A model generated the notes under the pieces. That model was given only the letters and a program-made list of their open reading frames with translations, was not told where the DNA came from and made no database searches. A program made the translations under genes and the position numbers. Shown here piece by piece: positions 6,976 to 16,097 of a stretch of 62,710 bases of DNA; position 1 is the first letter of the stretch; each line of letters begins with the position of its first letter. Origin of the DNA: Erysipelotrichaceae bacterium (lineage in GTDB: Bacteria; Bacillota_I; Bacilli_A; Erysipelotrichales; Erysipelotrichaceae); contig JAIKXJ010000038.1 of the NCBI GenBank assembly GCA_024684175.1, forward strand, positions 1 to 62,710, in the 5' to 3' direction.

Positions 6976-8302
6976 CTTTTACTCCTTCTGTTGCATCTTT
7001 ATCAAATATAATCTTCAACGTCAAAAGAATGAGTTTGATATCATCGATGATGCTGTAGTTTTCAATATAATAGAGGTCCAAAAGCAACTTATCTCTGAGC
7101 GACGTATTGTACTTTCCATAGACCTGTGCATAGCCGGTCAAGCCGGCTTTTACAACGAGACGGTAACGGAACTCCGGCATCGTCTCACAAATCTCGTTAT
7201 AAATCTCAGGTCTCTCCGGTCGCGGACCGACAAAAGACATCTCTCCGTTTAGGATATTGATCAACTGAGGAAGCTCATCGAGTCTGGTCTTACGGATGAA
7301 TCTTCCTACTGCTGTGATACGATCGTCGTTCTCCTTGGCAAGAACGACACCGGTATTTCTCTCTGCATTCATGACCATCGAACGGAATTTGATGATCTTG
7401 AATTCTTTTTCATCTTTTGTCAGACGGACTTGTTTATAAAAGACATCTCCCCCATCCTGGAGCTTGATCGCCGCCGCTACGATCAACATGATCGGGCTGG
7501 TGATCAGCAGCAGGATCAAAGATCCGAGGATATCGATCATCCTTTTGAAGATCCTCTCGATCTGTGAAGGACCGAATTTGTTGATCTTAAGGATCGGCGA
7601 ATCCACGATGTGAAGGATATCGCTGCTTGCCAGGAACATATCCGTGATGCTCGGAACATCATAGATCAGCAGTTTCCGGCTGTAACAAGACTTGAAGATC
7701 TTTTTTTTATTTTCATGATGAACATCCAGCGTAACGACACCGTCAGCCCCTTCCAGCAGTTCGTCGATCTTTTCATAGTCGACATCTTTGAGATCAATCT
7801 TTTTGATGACGCTGATCGACAAGTCCCGCACATTGTTGAGCTTCCCGATCAGATTATAATGAGACTCTCCATAGATCGCCACGACTCTGACGGGCGGAAA
7901 ATTGGAACGGATATAGCGATTCTCCAGATACAACAGCAAGGCACTGATGAGCATTTGTATGGCAAACATCAGAAAGATCGGCCATACCGGGATCAAACGC
8001 AGCGTGATCAGACAAAGGATGAAATAAATGAAAGCATCGGAAAACAACAGCGTCAGCGAACTGGATAAGAACAGGTCGGTCGTCGTCGTCTCTCCGATCT
8101 CGAATGTATTGAAAAGCTTTCCGAACAATACGAAAAGTACCAGATAGATCAGAAAAAAGACCAGATATCCATTGGAATAGTAAAAGAAATAATTGATATA
8201 GCACATCATCAAAGTTGCCAGAAAGATGATCTCATAAAGGAACATATTTGCTATGCTCAATACGATCTTTCCATTCTCTTTGTTGTTGAACCTATCATTC
8301 AT
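6953..8302 (-). CDS. Polyprenyl glycosyl-1-phosphate transferase, large (WbaP/CpsE-type) form
   Basis: This enzyme starts a repeat unit by placing a sugar-1-phosphate on undecaprenyl phosphate. The 449-aa protein has four N-terminal membrane helices within residues 12-125, a poorly conserved central region, and the C-terminal catalytic bacterial sugar transferase domain from about 250. Key motifs are KFRSM (305-309), the Asp342-Glu343 dyad in RLDELPQ, and FVGPRPE (358-363). The last residues are acidic. It is one of two initiating transferases in the window; the other is the short form at 42152. It lies two bases after the GtrB-like gene and overlaps the LtaS-like gene, so all three are co-transcribed. 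The sugar specificity cannot be read. Confidence 0.9.
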   Translation of the reverse strand: MNDRFNNKENGKIVLSIANMFLYEIIFLATLMMCYINYFFYYSNGYLVFFLIYLVLFVLFGKLFNTFEIGETTTTDLFLSSSLTLLFSDAFIYFILCLITLRLIPVWPIFLMFAIQMLISALLLYLENRYIRSNFPPVRVVAIYGESHYNLIGKLNNVRDLSISVIKKIDLKDVDYEKIDELLEGADGVVTLDVHHENKKKIFKSCYSRKLLIYDVPSITDMFLASSDILHIVDSPILKINKFGPSQIERIFKRMIDILGSLILLLITSPIMLIVAAAIKLQDGGDVFYKQVRLTKDEKEFKIIKFRSMVMNAERNTGVVLAKENDDRITAVGRFIRKTRLDELPQLINILNGEMSFVGPRPERPEIYNEICETMPEFRYRLVVKAGLTGYAQVYGKYNTSLRDKLLLDLYYIENYSIIDDIKLILLTLKIIFDKDATEGVKDEESESD

Positions 8303-8304
8303 TT

Positions 8305-9276
8305 CTATTTGATCTTCCTCGCGTTTTCTTTATTCGACTCGGAAATGATGAAATGCGGTCTGTTCTTGACCTCCATATATGTCTTCCCGATGTACTGGCC
8401 CATGATGCCTAAGGCAAACAGCTGCATACCGCCCATCAAAAGGATCACACAGATCAAAGTTGCCCAGCCTTGAACAGGGTCCCCGAACAAAGCGTATTTG
8501 ACGATGATGAAGATCAGATAGATGAAGGCAAAAGCTGTCGTAAGCAAGCCGAAGAAAGAGGCAAAATCAAGAGGTGCATTGGAAAAATTGACGATCCCGT
8601 CGATCGCATATTTGACCAAGCCCCAAAAACTCCAGGATGTCTTTCCGGCAACTCTCTCGACATTTTCATAATCGATCCAGTATGTTTTGAAACCGACCCA
8701 GGAGAAGATCCCCTTTGAGAAACGGTTGTATTCCGACATCGAGATTACGGCATCGGCCATGTCTCTGCTCATCAGCCTGTAATCACCGGCACCGTCCACC
8801 ATCTGTGCATCCGAGATCATGTTGATCAGTTTATAAAACTTTCTGGCGAACCAGGTCCTGATCTTGGAATCTCCTGTCCTGTCGACTCTCCGGCATGCGG
8901 CGCAGTCATAATCTCCGCTCTCAAGAGCTTCCAGCATCTCTTTGATCAGGATCGGCGGATGCTGAAGATCGGCATCGATGAAACCGACATAATCTCCCGA
9001 AGCATTGCAGATCCCGGCATACATAGCCGATTCCTTTCCGAAATTCCTGGAAAAAGAAAGGTAAACGATATGCGGATCCTTATCCGCAAGAGTCTTCATG
9101 ACATCCAACGTCTTGTCAGATGAGCCGTCGTTCACCAAAATGATCTCATAATCTTCTTTCAGAGAAGAGAGCACTTTTGACGTCTCCTCATAGAAAAACG
9201 GCAGTGCCTCCTCTTCATTGAAACAAGGCACAATCAGAGAGATCGTTTTTTTATCTGTTTCTTTCATAGTATTCAT
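8305..9276 (-). CDS. GtrB/DPM1-like polyprenyl-phosphate glycosyltransferase (GT2) with two C-terminal helices
   Basis: The protein is 323 aa from the chosen ATG, which has AAAGGTG at good spacing. The longer frame begins at an adjacent TTG. It has an N-terminal GT2 domain with ISLIVPCFNEEEALP, VNDGSSDKT and the metal-binding FIDADLQHPP. Two membrane helices follow near 235-257 and 270-295 (LFALGIMGQYIGK), exactly the GtrB layout. GtrB-type enzymes charge undecaprenyl phosphate with one sugar, which is flipped and used by a GT-C enzyme outside the membrane. A GT-C-like protein lies two genes upstream, with a YdjC-type deacetylase between, making a plausible side-chain module. No GtrA-like flippase is seen here. 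Confidence 0.88.
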   Translation of the reverse strand: MNTMKETDKKTISLIVPCFNEEEALPFFYEETSKVLSSLKEDYEIILVNDGSSDKTLDVMKTLADKDPHIVYLSFSRNFGKESAMYAGICNASGDYVGFIDADLQHPPILIKEMLEALESGDYDCAACRRVDRTGDSKIRTWFARKFYKLINMISDAQMVDGAGDYRLMSRDMADAVISMSEYNRFSKGIFSWVGFKTYWIDYENVERVAGKTSWSFWGLVKYAIDGIVNFSNAPLDFASFFGLLTTAFAFIYLIFIIVKYALFGDPVQGWATLICVILLMGGMQLFALGIMGQYIGKTYMEVKNRPHFIISESNKENARKIK

Positions 9277-10171
9277 CAAGCACCTTTCTGATACTCAAAA
9301 CTGCTTCTTTTTCAATTGCCCGATTTTCCGAACTGTTGAACTCTCTGAAATAATCCGGGTTCATTTCATCGCTGTATTCATCAAACCCGGCTTTTCCGGG
9401 ATGAAGTAGGATCTCAAGATTTCTTCCGCCTTTTTCGGAAGTCTTCACCATCTCCGGAAAAAGCTTTCTGATCCGCTCGATATCCATATGACCTGACATC
9501 ATCAAGCCCCACATATAGTTCTCGGGAAGCGCGTGCTTTTGACAATAGCTGTCGATCTTTCCGGAATAAAACATCAATATCCTGTTTTTAATTATATTCA
9601 CAAAACTGTAAGAAGGCCAAAGAGACGCTGCCTTAACAAAAGGAAAGATGGGTTCTTTCGGATTTCTGATATATTCGACCTCATAGTCCGACTCCTCAAG
9701 CAATTCCGTAAGTGCATCTGCAACTACGGGGATCAGATGGGTGTGGACATGAGAATCCAGGCGAAGTCCTTTCTGGAAACAGTTCACTCCGTGTTTTTCA
9801 GCTAAAGCGATGCATTTATCGATCACCGGCTTCGTCTTTTCGATCTGTTTTTTCAATTCCGCTTTGATCTCTTCCTTCAGTTTTTTTCTGCCCGGTAAAT
9901 ATGAAGCCAAAAAAAGTTTTGTCCAGCTCATCGGAAGCTTCTCACTGTCAGACAAGCCTTCCGGAAGATCCAAATGAACTGACATCTTCGGAAGAAAAGG
10001 AAGTACCGGTATCGTTTCATAAAGCATTTCCATGCACCGATCGAAACACTTCGTATTACAGATGATCGAAAAGCTGTCCAAAGCCCCTTCTTTCATGCAA
10101 TCGATGATGTCTTTCGATGTTTGAATCGAATAAGCGAAATCATCCGCATGGACATCGATCTTATCTCTCAT
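9251..10171 (-). CDS. YdjC/ChbG-like carbohydrate deacetylase
   Basis: This 306-aa protein shows the YdjC metal and catalytic signatures: HADDFA at residues 8-13 and LDSHVHTHLIPV near 140, with a late conserved ILLHPGKAGF. Family members remove N-acetyl groups from small amino sugars, for example diacetylchitobiose. It lies between a GT-C-like protein (11-base overlap) and the GtrB-like gene (26-base overlap). The likely substrate is therefore the sugar of that decoration module, possibly a polyprenyl-phosphate N-acetylhexosamine. There is no signal peptide, so it acts in the cytoplasm. The substrate is inference. Confidence 0.82.
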   Translation of the reverse strand: MRDKIDVHADDFAYSIQTSKDIIDCMKEGALDSFSIICNTKCFDRCMEMLYETIPVLPFLPKMSVHLDLPEGLSDSEKLPMSWTKLFLASYLPGRKKLKEEIKAELKKQIEKTKPVIDKCIALAEKHGVNCFQKGLRLDSHVHTHLIPVVADALTELLEESDYEVEYIRNPKEPIFPFVKAASLWPSYSFVNIIKNRILMFYSGKIDSYCQKHALPENYMWGLMMSGHMDIERIRKLFPEMVKTSEKGGRNLEILLHPGKAGFDEYSDEMNPDYFREFNSSENRAIEKEAVLSIRKVLDEYYERNR

Positions 10172-11594
10172 CGGAAATCTCCATTCTGTAGAAAGAAACC
10201 AGATAGAAGAACAGTGTCACATAGACGGAGTATTTATTCACAACGATGCACATCAGCGTCAGCGCTATGACACCGAGCAATTCCAGTTTATAGTTAGAGA
10301 TGAAAACATCATCTTCTTTTTTTCGATAATACACCAGACCTGCTGTGACAACGAACAGATAGACCAGGGTGTTGAACGCCAGGAAGATATAATACGCAAC
10401 GCCGCTGACTGCACCATAGTAATTCGCCAGCTCGATCGGATAATGGACACCGCTCCACAAAATATACAGTTTGTGGCAGACCAGACGGACCAGGAGACCG
10501 GGATGTTTCAGAAGATTTGCGTAGTGTGCAAGCAAGACGTGCTGTGCAGCATCTACAAAGCCTTCTTTGGAAAAGTCCAAAGTGTAGTCAAAGATATACT
10601 GACGTATCTGGTGCAGAGGATAGCCGTCTTCCTGTTCGCCTAAAGAATTTGGATTCACACCGTGGATCAGGATCGTATAAGTGTTCATCGTCGTGTTCCA
10701 TTCGTTCACTTCCAAAAACCTTGATAAAGCGTTTGAGAAAAAGATCGAAAACAGCAGCATTACGATGATCATCGCTTTCTTATTCAGCTTCACATTGCTC
10801 AGTAAAACACACAGAAGCATGATGATATAGGTGATGTAACCGCCAGGATTGACAAAGCATGTCAATACGACTGAAAAAACGCATAAGATCAGATCTGCGA
10901 TGACTTTTCCGGTTTTTTCATCCGCAATGAGACGATTGAAAAAATAGAAGAAGACCGACAGATACATGAAGACGAAAACTTCATGTGTAGGTGTGAAAGT
11001 GAAAAATGAAGTCGAAGGCATCAACAGATAGACCATGACCGCCGCAAAAGCTTTGTCTTTGCCGATGATCTTACAGAAAGAGAAGAAATCAAACATGATC
11101 CCGATATAGATCGCCGCAAAAAGTCCGATATGAAGCGGGATATGCAGAAGCATCAATACCACAAAATGTAAGGCCAGACCATACAGATGAGAGATCGCCT
11201 GGGAATGGATGTTGCCGGTCGCAATGATCTCTTTGGCAATATCGTCATAGATCTTGATGTCACCGGAAAGAGTTGCATCATAATTGAAAAAGACCGTATA
11301 GATGATCTTCAGAAACACCGCCGTCACCGTTATGATGAGTGCCATCGTGCGAATGTCCAGCTTCCCGATCTTCTTCAGCAGAAAATCCATCGTGCAGCAG
11401 ATACCGTTCTTGAAAAAATAAATGACGGCCAGATATAAAACGATCAGAAGAGCGAACGAAACATAGCGGAACGTCCCCTGTAAGAAACTGGTAAACACAT
11501 ACAAAGAAAACAACGGAACGATGTGAAAAAAGACATCTATAAAAACAGACATCACTTTCTGAAACCAACTGAAATACTGTTGTTTACTCTCCAT
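10161..11594 (-). CDS. Polytopic membrane protein, probable GT-C-type glycosyltransferase
   Basis: This 477-aa protein has about 11 predicted membrane helices. A first extracytoplasmic loop carries FNYDATLSGDIKIYDDIA, resembling the acidic motif of GT-C enzymes (PMT/ArnT type). A large loop near 290-380 precedes the final helices. No clear family signature beyond this is visible. Its place directly before a deacetylase and a GtrB-like enzyme supports a role in moving a lipid-linked sugar onto the exported glycan. A polymerase is the main alternative. It overlaps rfbD by 11 bases. Confidence 0.65.
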   Translation of the reverse strand: MESKQQYFSWFQKVMSVFIDVFFHIVPLFSLYVFTSFLQGTFRYVSFALLIVLYLAVIYFFKNGICCTMDFLLKKIGKLDIRTMALIITVTAVFLKIIYTVFFNYDATLSGDIKIYDDIAKEIIATGNIHSQAISHLYGLALHFVVLMLLHIPLHIGLFAAIYIGIMFDFFSFCKIIGKDKAFAAVMVYLLMPSTSFFTFTPTHEVFVFMYLSVFFYFFNRLIADEKTGKVIADLILCVFSVVLTCFVNPGGYITYIIMLLCVLLSNVKLNKKAMIIVMLLFSIFFSNALSRFLEVNEWNTTMNTYTILIHGVNPNSLGEQEDGYPLHQIRQYIFDYTLDFSKEGFVDAAQHVLLAHYANLLKHPGLLVRLVCHKLYILWSGVHYPIELANYYGAVSGVAYYIFLAFNTLVYLFVVTAGLVYYRKKEDDVFISNYKLELLGVIALTLMCIVVNKYSVYVTLFFYLVSFYRMEISDER

Positions 11595-12459
11595 ATCCTA
11601 TTTCCGTCAAATACCTCTTTAAAGCATCTTTCCAATGCGGCAGTCTTTCAAATCCGTTATCACTGAGCTTGGATTTATCCAGCCGGGAATTGAAAGGCCT
11701 TTTTGCCTTGCTCAGACCGTATTCCAGAGTCGTGACCGGAATGACTTTCGTCGTCAGACCTGCCTGTCTGTAGATCTCTTCACAGAAATCATACCAGGAG
11801 ATATAACCGCCCTCATTGGTCGCGTGATAATAGCCGTATTTCTCCGTTTCGATCATGTCGACCAACAGTCTGGAAAGATCATATGTATAAGTCGGCGTAC
11901 CGATCTGATCATTGACAACCCTGACTTCATCGTGCGTCTTGCCGACGTTGATCATCGTCTTGATGAAATTCTTTCCGTTCAGACCGAAGACCCAGGCGAT
12001 GCGTACGATAAAATACTTTTCCAGTTCACTGACCGCAAGTTCGCCTTTCAGCTTAGTTTCTCCATAGTAACATAACGGTGCATACGATTTGTCATCCGGT
12101 TTCCATGGTTCCTCGCCTTGCCCGTCAAACACATAATCCGTGCTCAGATAAAGGAACTCGCAGTCAAGAAAATCAGCTGCTTTGACAAGATTCCTCGTAC
12201 CTGTGACGTTGATCGCATAGACTTTTTCCTTGTTTTCTTCTTCCTCCGCAGCATCGACTGCCGTCCAGGCGGCACAATGGATGATCGCTTCCGGAGCGAT
12301 CTTTTTTACTGCATCGATGACATCGTTTTTCGTGATATCCAAAAGATAATCCATATCTCCGGCGATATCCGTTGTGATCGCCTCATGGCCTCTTTTTCTC
12401 AATTCATTTACGACATCATGGCCTAACTGTCCGTTGGCACCGGTCACTAATACTTTCAT
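11584..12459 (-). CDS. rfbD: dTDP-4-dehydrorhamnose reductase
   Basis: This enzyme makes the last step of dTDP-L-rhamnose synthesis, reducing dTDP-4-keto-L-rhamnose with NAD(P)H in the cytoplasm. The protein is 291 aa, normal for the family. It has the Rossmann motif GANGQLG (7-13), LYLSTDYVFDG (103-113) and the Tyr132-x3-Lys136 pair in YGETK. It starts two bases after rfbB, separately from rfbA and rfbC, which are 2-5 kb away in the next unit upstream. The rhamnose pathway is therefore split over two transcripts. Confidence 0.96.
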   Translation of the reverse strand: MKVLVTGANGQLGHDVVNELRKRGHEAITTDIAGDMDYLLDITKNDVIDAVKKIAPEAIIHCAAWTAVDAAEEEENKEKVYAINVTGTRNLVKAADFLDCEFLYLSTDYVFDGQGEEPWKPDDKSYAPLCYYGETKLKGELAVSELEKYFIVRIAWVFGLNGKNFIKTMINVGKTHDEVRVVNDQIGTPTYTYDLSRLLVDMIETEKYGYYHATNEGGYISWYDFCEEIYRQAGLTTKVIPVTTLEYGLSKAKRPFNSRLDKSKLSDNGFERLPHWKDALKRYLTEIGYGE

Positions 12460-12461
12460 GT

Positions 12462-13481
12462 TTATTTCTTGGAATACATCTCTTCGTAATATTTCATATA
12501 ATCACCGGATGTGACATCGTCCATCCAGTCCTGATGATCCATATACCATTCGATGGTCTCTTTGATGCCGGATTCGAAATTGTATTTCGGCTTCCAGCCC
12601 AGCTCCGTCTCGATCTTGGTCGGATCGATGGCATATCTCAAGTCATGGCCTTTTCTGTCCTTGACATAAGTGATCAAAGATTCCGGTTTGTCCAATTCCC
12701 TTAAGATCGTCTTGACGACATCGATGTTGTGACGCTCGTTGTGTCCGCCGATGTTGTAGACTTCCCCGTTCCTGCCATTGCGCATGACGAGATCGATTCC
12801 CGCGCAATGGTCATAGACATGCAACCAGTCTCTGACATTGAGTCCTTCCCCATAGACCGGCAAAGACTTGTCGTGCCTTGCGTTGTTGATCATCAAAGGG
12901 ATCAGTTTCTCCGGGAACTGGTATGGACCGTAGTTGTTGGAACATCTCGTGATGGTCATATTCATACCGAAGGTCCTGTGATAAGCCATGACCAGCAAAT
13001 CAGCACTGGCCTTGGAAGCGGAATAAGGCGAACTGGTATGAAGCGGTGTCGTCTCCGTAAAGAAGGAACCCACAGCTTCCAGAGGAAGATCGCCGTAGAC
13101 TTCATCGGTCGATACCTGATGATATCTTTTCACTCCGTATTTGAGCGAAGCATCCATCAGGACCTCCGTGCCGATGATGTTCGTTCTTAAGAAGACTTCC
13201 GGATCTTCGATGGAACGGTCGACATGGGATTCCGCCGCAAAATTGACGACGATATCGAAACCCTCTTCTTCGAAAAGTTTGTAGATGTTCTCTCTGTCAC
13301 GGATATCCATCTTGACGAACTTGAAGTTCTTGTTGTCCTTGCAGCCGTCAAGGTTCTTCAGATTTCCCGCATAAGTCAGCAAGTCCAAAGCGACGATCTG
13401 ATCTTCCGGATGCTTGTCTAATTCGTAGTATACGAAGTTGGAACCAATGAAACCGGCAGCACCGGTGACTAATACTTTCAC
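12462..13481 (-). CDS. rfbB: dTDP-glucose 4,6-dehydratase
   Basis: It converts dTDP-glucose to dTDP-4-keto-6-deoxyglucose, the branch point for both rhamnose and the 3-amino sugar predicted from 31813-33332. The 339-aa protein has GAAGFIGSN (7-15), LTYAGN (35-40), the catalytic STDEVYG (124-130) and Tyr153-x3-Lys157 (YSASK). The start is GTG with a strong AAGGAGGA site nine bases upstream. It is the first gene of the 13481-5488 unit and has its own promoter. Confidence 0.97.
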   Translation of the reverse strand: MKVLVTGAAGFIGSNFVYYELDKHPEDQIVALDLLTYAGNLKNLDGCKDNKNFKFVKMDIRDRENIYKLFEEEGFDIVVNFAAESHVDRSIEDPEVFLRTNIIGTEVLMDASLKYGVKRYHQVSTDEVYGDLPLEAVGSFFTETTPLHTSSPYSASKASADLLVMAYHRTFGMNMTITRCSNNYGPYQFPEKLIPLMINNARHDKSLPVYGEGLNVRDWLHVYDHCAGIDLVMRNGRNGEVYNIGGHNERHNIDVVKTILRELDKPESLITYVKDRKGHDLRYAIDPTKIETELGWKPKYNFESGIKETIEWYMDHQDWMDDVTSGDYMKYYEEMYSKK

Positions 13482-13489
13482 AACAAAAA

Positions 13490-13525
13490 ATCCTCCTTTT
13501 TTGGGATAACGTATTAATTTTAACA
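13490..13525 (-). promoter_or_regulatory. Promoter (extended -10) and ribosome site of rfbB
   Basis: On the minus strand TGTTAAAAT gives an extended -10 box (TAAAAT at 13517-13522). No good -35 box is present. The leader of about 28 bases contains AAGGAGGA, which fixes the GTG start of rfbB at 13481. The same nine bases recur before the ATP-grasp gene at 44342. Confidence 0.5.
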
Positions 13526-13629
13526 GAATTCACTAAATAACTCTATAAAGAGAAAAAGAATATCCTCTGCAACAGACATCATATCTTGCGTGTCAACGAA
13601 CAAAAACCCGGTAAAGAAAGGCCGGCAAA

Positions 13630-13657
13630 AAAAATAAAAGCCGATCTATGACCGGCT
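13630..13657 (-). terminator. Rho-independent terminator after the lipoprotein gene
   Basis: AGCCG and CGGCT pair around a 9-base loop (13639-13657). On the minus strand they are followed by TTTATTTTTTTT. It ends the long unit that includes rfbA and rfbC and separates it from the rfbB promoter. Confidence 0.75.
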
Positions 13658-13677
13658 GTTGCAATAAGGATCTGCCG

Positions 13678-14607
13678 CTAATACAGAGAATCGATCAGTG
13701 CCTGTACTGAAACATCGTGTTCATAGACCGATGGATACAGCACCGTATTGAACGTATGATCCGGATGAATGGTCAGAACGCCGATGTTCTGAAGTTTTTC
13801 CCCTGTAGATGTCAATACAACATTATTTCCGTCAGCATCGTAGACCCCTTCTCCCGGATTGACGGTATGAGAATGACCGTCGATCACCACATCGATCCCG
13901 CTGGTGCGGTCGATGAGTTCGACGGAACTGAATCCTTCCGTCACACTGTTGGAGCCCAGATGAGCGACTACGATCACGTAGTCTACACGGTTACGGACTT
14001 TATCGATGGTCTTCTGTACCTGTTCATACAGGTCCTCCCCGTCATTTCCTTCGTAGAAACTGTAGAGTACCTCACCGTCTTTTTCTATGGCCGCCCTGGC
14101 ATTCTTCCCTTCGATCAAGGTCTCCGGCGTCGTCACACCGATGAAGGCGATCTTCGTATAGCCGTATTTCTTAATTACGTATGGTTTCACCTTCTTTAAA
14201 GGATCCTGGCCGGGTCCCAGATACTTGATATTACAGGAAAGATATTCAAAATCCGATGCATCGATATTTTCTGAAAGTGCATCCAATCCAATGGCAAATT
14301 CTTGGTTCCCCAGCGCAGCCACATCATAGCCGACCGCATTCATGATCTCAACGATGCTTTTTCCTTTCGAAGCAAAAGACAGCGCACCATCAAAAAAATC
14401 CCCGGCGTCGACCAGTGAAACATACTTATGTTCGTTCCTCATTTCGTCCAGATATCCTTTCACACCTGCATATCCGATATCTCCATTGACTTCACTGGCG
14501 ACATCGTTGGTATACAGGATATAGATATCTTCCGTCTGTTCGTGTTCACAGCCGCTCATCACAAACAACAAAGCTAAAGCAATGAACAAAATCACTTTAT
14601 TCTTCAA
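13678..14607 (-). CDS. Lipoprotein with UshA-type metallophosphoesterase fold, active site degenerate
   Basis: The 309-aa protein has a lipobox (VMSGC, Cys20), so it should be anchored outside the membrane. The fold of the UshA/5'-nucleotidase N-terminal domain is clear: ILYTNDVAS (31-38), VDAGDFFDG (66-74), ALGNQEF (98-104), VVAHLGS and DGHSHT. Compared with UshA (Asp-x-His, GNHEFD), the His of the first motif is Ala37, the catalytic His is Gln102 and the Asp of the dyad is Ala105. The C-terminal nucleotidase domain is absent. It may bind rather than hydrolyse a phosphorylated ligand. It is last in its unit, directly after a GDPD-like gene. Confidence 0.8.
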   Translation of the reverse strand: MKNKVILFIALALLFVMSGCEHEQTEDIYILYTNDVASEVNGDIGYAGVKGYLDEMRNEHKYVSLVDAGDFFDGALSFASKGKSIVEIMNAVGYDVAALGNQEFAIGLDALSENIDASDFEYLSCNIKYLGPGQDPLKKVKPYVIKKYGYTKIAFIGVTTPETLIEGKNARAAIEKDGEVLYSFYEGNDGEDLYEQVQKTIDKVRNRVDYVIVVAHLGSNSVTEGFSSVELIDRTSGIDVVIDGHSHTVNPGEGVYDADGNNVVLTSTGEKLQNIGVLTIHPDHTFNTVLYPSVYEHDVSVQALIDSLY

Positions 14608-15531
14608 TCAATCACCCTCACTGTAAAACTGCTCCGGCGTCAAGAAATCCGTATAGATCATCTCCACGCCTTTCTTCAGGAAAGAATCCGCTTCTTTTTT
14701 GTCATCCAAGGTATGAACGGCCACATGGATCCCCATCGACTTCCAAAGAGCGATATCCTCGTCTTCGACCGCCTCTGCCGAAACTGTAATGAAACGTATC
14801 CCGTTTCGCATACAGAACTTTGCGATATCTTCCGCTTCCCATTGGATCTGATACAACGTGAAGATCACGGAATCAAAAGGATAGACATTCATCAGATAGT
14901 CAAGCATTTCCATGGTATAGATCTGCGGAACGATCCGTTTGAGTACTTCCGGATCTTTTTCTTTCGCGTAATCGGTCAGCTGTGAAAATTGCTTATATAT
15001 ACTCACTTCATCACAATATTTGGTATCGGTGATGATATAAATATCCTGATATTCGATCAACAGATCGATGATATCCTTGTAATCCAGCGGTGTATAATCT
15101 TTGAACAGCGGTGTTTTTTTGAAATTCTCATATGAGTATTCCAGATCGCTGTCTTCATTTCCGGTGATATAGCGCCAGTAATCTTCATCATGGCTGCAGA
15201 TCGTCTGATCATCAGCCGTCAGATCGAAGTCAACTTCAAATACATTATGTCCGATCCCGTAATTGTATTCGAAAGCCTCCAAAGCGTTCGTGTATGTCTT
15301 TGTGCCCTTCCCGCCGAATGCATGAGCAACAAGCACATTGTCCTGCATCCAGTCATAATGAAATACATAGTCGCTTCCCCGGCGCTCTGTCTCATTCTTC
15401 AGTGAAACAAGTTCATTACGCAGATAATGATATTTATCCATCGCAAAAGACAAGGTTTTGTATGCACCAAAACCCAAGACCGCCAATAGAATAAGGACTG
15501 AAATGATGTATATGATCTTTCTATTCTTCAT
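14608..15531 (-). CDS. Membrane-anchored GDPD-like phosphodiesterase
   Basis: The frame is open further upstream, but the true start is the ATG at 15531 inside the end of rfbC (ATGAAGAATAG overlap). The longer version has no family similarity in its first 61 residues. From there the protein is 307 aa with an N-terminal membrane helix (about 5-22) and an exposed glycerophosphodiester phosphodiesterase-type TIM barrel. The metal and catalytic pattern is visible as VAHAFGG, FEVDFDLTADD and CSHDE, then IITDTKYC. The usual HR of the first motif is HA, so the substrate may differ from glycerophosphodiesters. Its neighbours suggest work on phosphodiester-decorated glycans. Confidence 0.8.
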   Translation of the reverse strand: MKNRKIIYIISVLILLAVLGFGAYKTLSFAMDKYHYLRNELVSLKNETERRGSDYVFHYDWMQDNVLVAHAFGGKGTKTYTNALEAFEYNYGIGHNVFEVDFDLTADDQTICSHDEDYWRYITGNEDSDLEYSYENFKKTPLFKDYTPLDYKDIIDLLIEYQDIYIITDTKYCDEVSIYKQFSQLTDYAKEKDPEVLKRIVPQIYTMEMLDYLMNVYPFDSVIFTLYQIQWEAEDIAKFCMRNGIRFITVSAEAVEDEDIALWKSMGIHVAVHTLDDKKEADSFLKKGVEMIYTDFLTPEQFYSEGD

Positions 15532-16090
15532 AAATAAAGTTTGCATTGCATTCTTCCAGGGAAGGAGCGACCTTGTCTTTTTCGGAAAGGATCGGTTCGA
15601 TCCCGTTGAGTAATGTTCCCCAGTCGACATTGATGGTCGGATCGTCATAGCGGATGCCGCCTTCCGACTCCTTGTTGTAGAGCTCATCGCACTTGTATTG
15701 AAACTCCACATCATCCGTGACTGTCAGAAAGCCATGAGCCATGCCCTTGGGCATGTAGAACATCCGCTTGTTTTCTTCCGAAAGCTCACAGGATACCCAT
15801 TGTCCGTAAGTGGGCGAACCCTTCCGTACGTCGACCGCCACATCGATGACCTTGCCCTTGGTGCAGCGAACAAGCTTTGCCTGGGAATACGGAGCTCTTT
15901 GATAATGCAGGCCCCGCAATGTGCCCTTATGGGCAGAGAAAGACATGTTGTCCTGCACAAAGACGGTATCGATGCCCATCTCATGAAATTTCGCTTCGTT
16001 ATAGGTCTCCATAAACCAGCCCCTGTTATCGCCATAACAGTCCGATTCGATGATGTAGACGCCTTCGATCTTGGTTTCGATCTTCTTCAT
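15521..16090 (-). CDS. rfbC: dTDP-4-dehydrorhamnose 3,5-epimerase
   Basis: It epimerises dTDP-4-keto-6-deoxyglucose at C3 and C5 in the rhamnose pathway. The length of 189 aa is typical. Cupin-fold motifs are visible: GDNRGWFMETY (20-30), the catalytic His62 in RGLHYQ, VDVRKGSPTYG, and MAHGFLTVTD, with a Tyr near 138 in DELYN. It starts seven bases after rfbA and overlaps the GDPD-like gene by 11 bases. Confidence 0.97.
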   Translation of the reverse strand: MKKIETKIEGVYIIESDCYGDNRGWFMETYNEAKFHEMGIDTVFVQDNMSFSAHKGTLRGLHYQRAPYSQAKLVRCTKGKVIDVAVDVRKGSPTYGQWVSCELSEENKRMFYMPKGMAHGFLTVTDDVEFQYKCDELYNKESEGGIRYDDPTINVDWGTLLNGIEPILSEKDKVAPSLEECNANFIYEE

Positions 16091-16097
16091 ATGCCTG

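Noticed and set aside
15532..15714. N-terminal 61-residue extension of the GDPD-like protein
   Set aside because: The segment lies within rfbC in another frame and lacks family similarity. The ATG at 15531 begins a normal membrane anchor.
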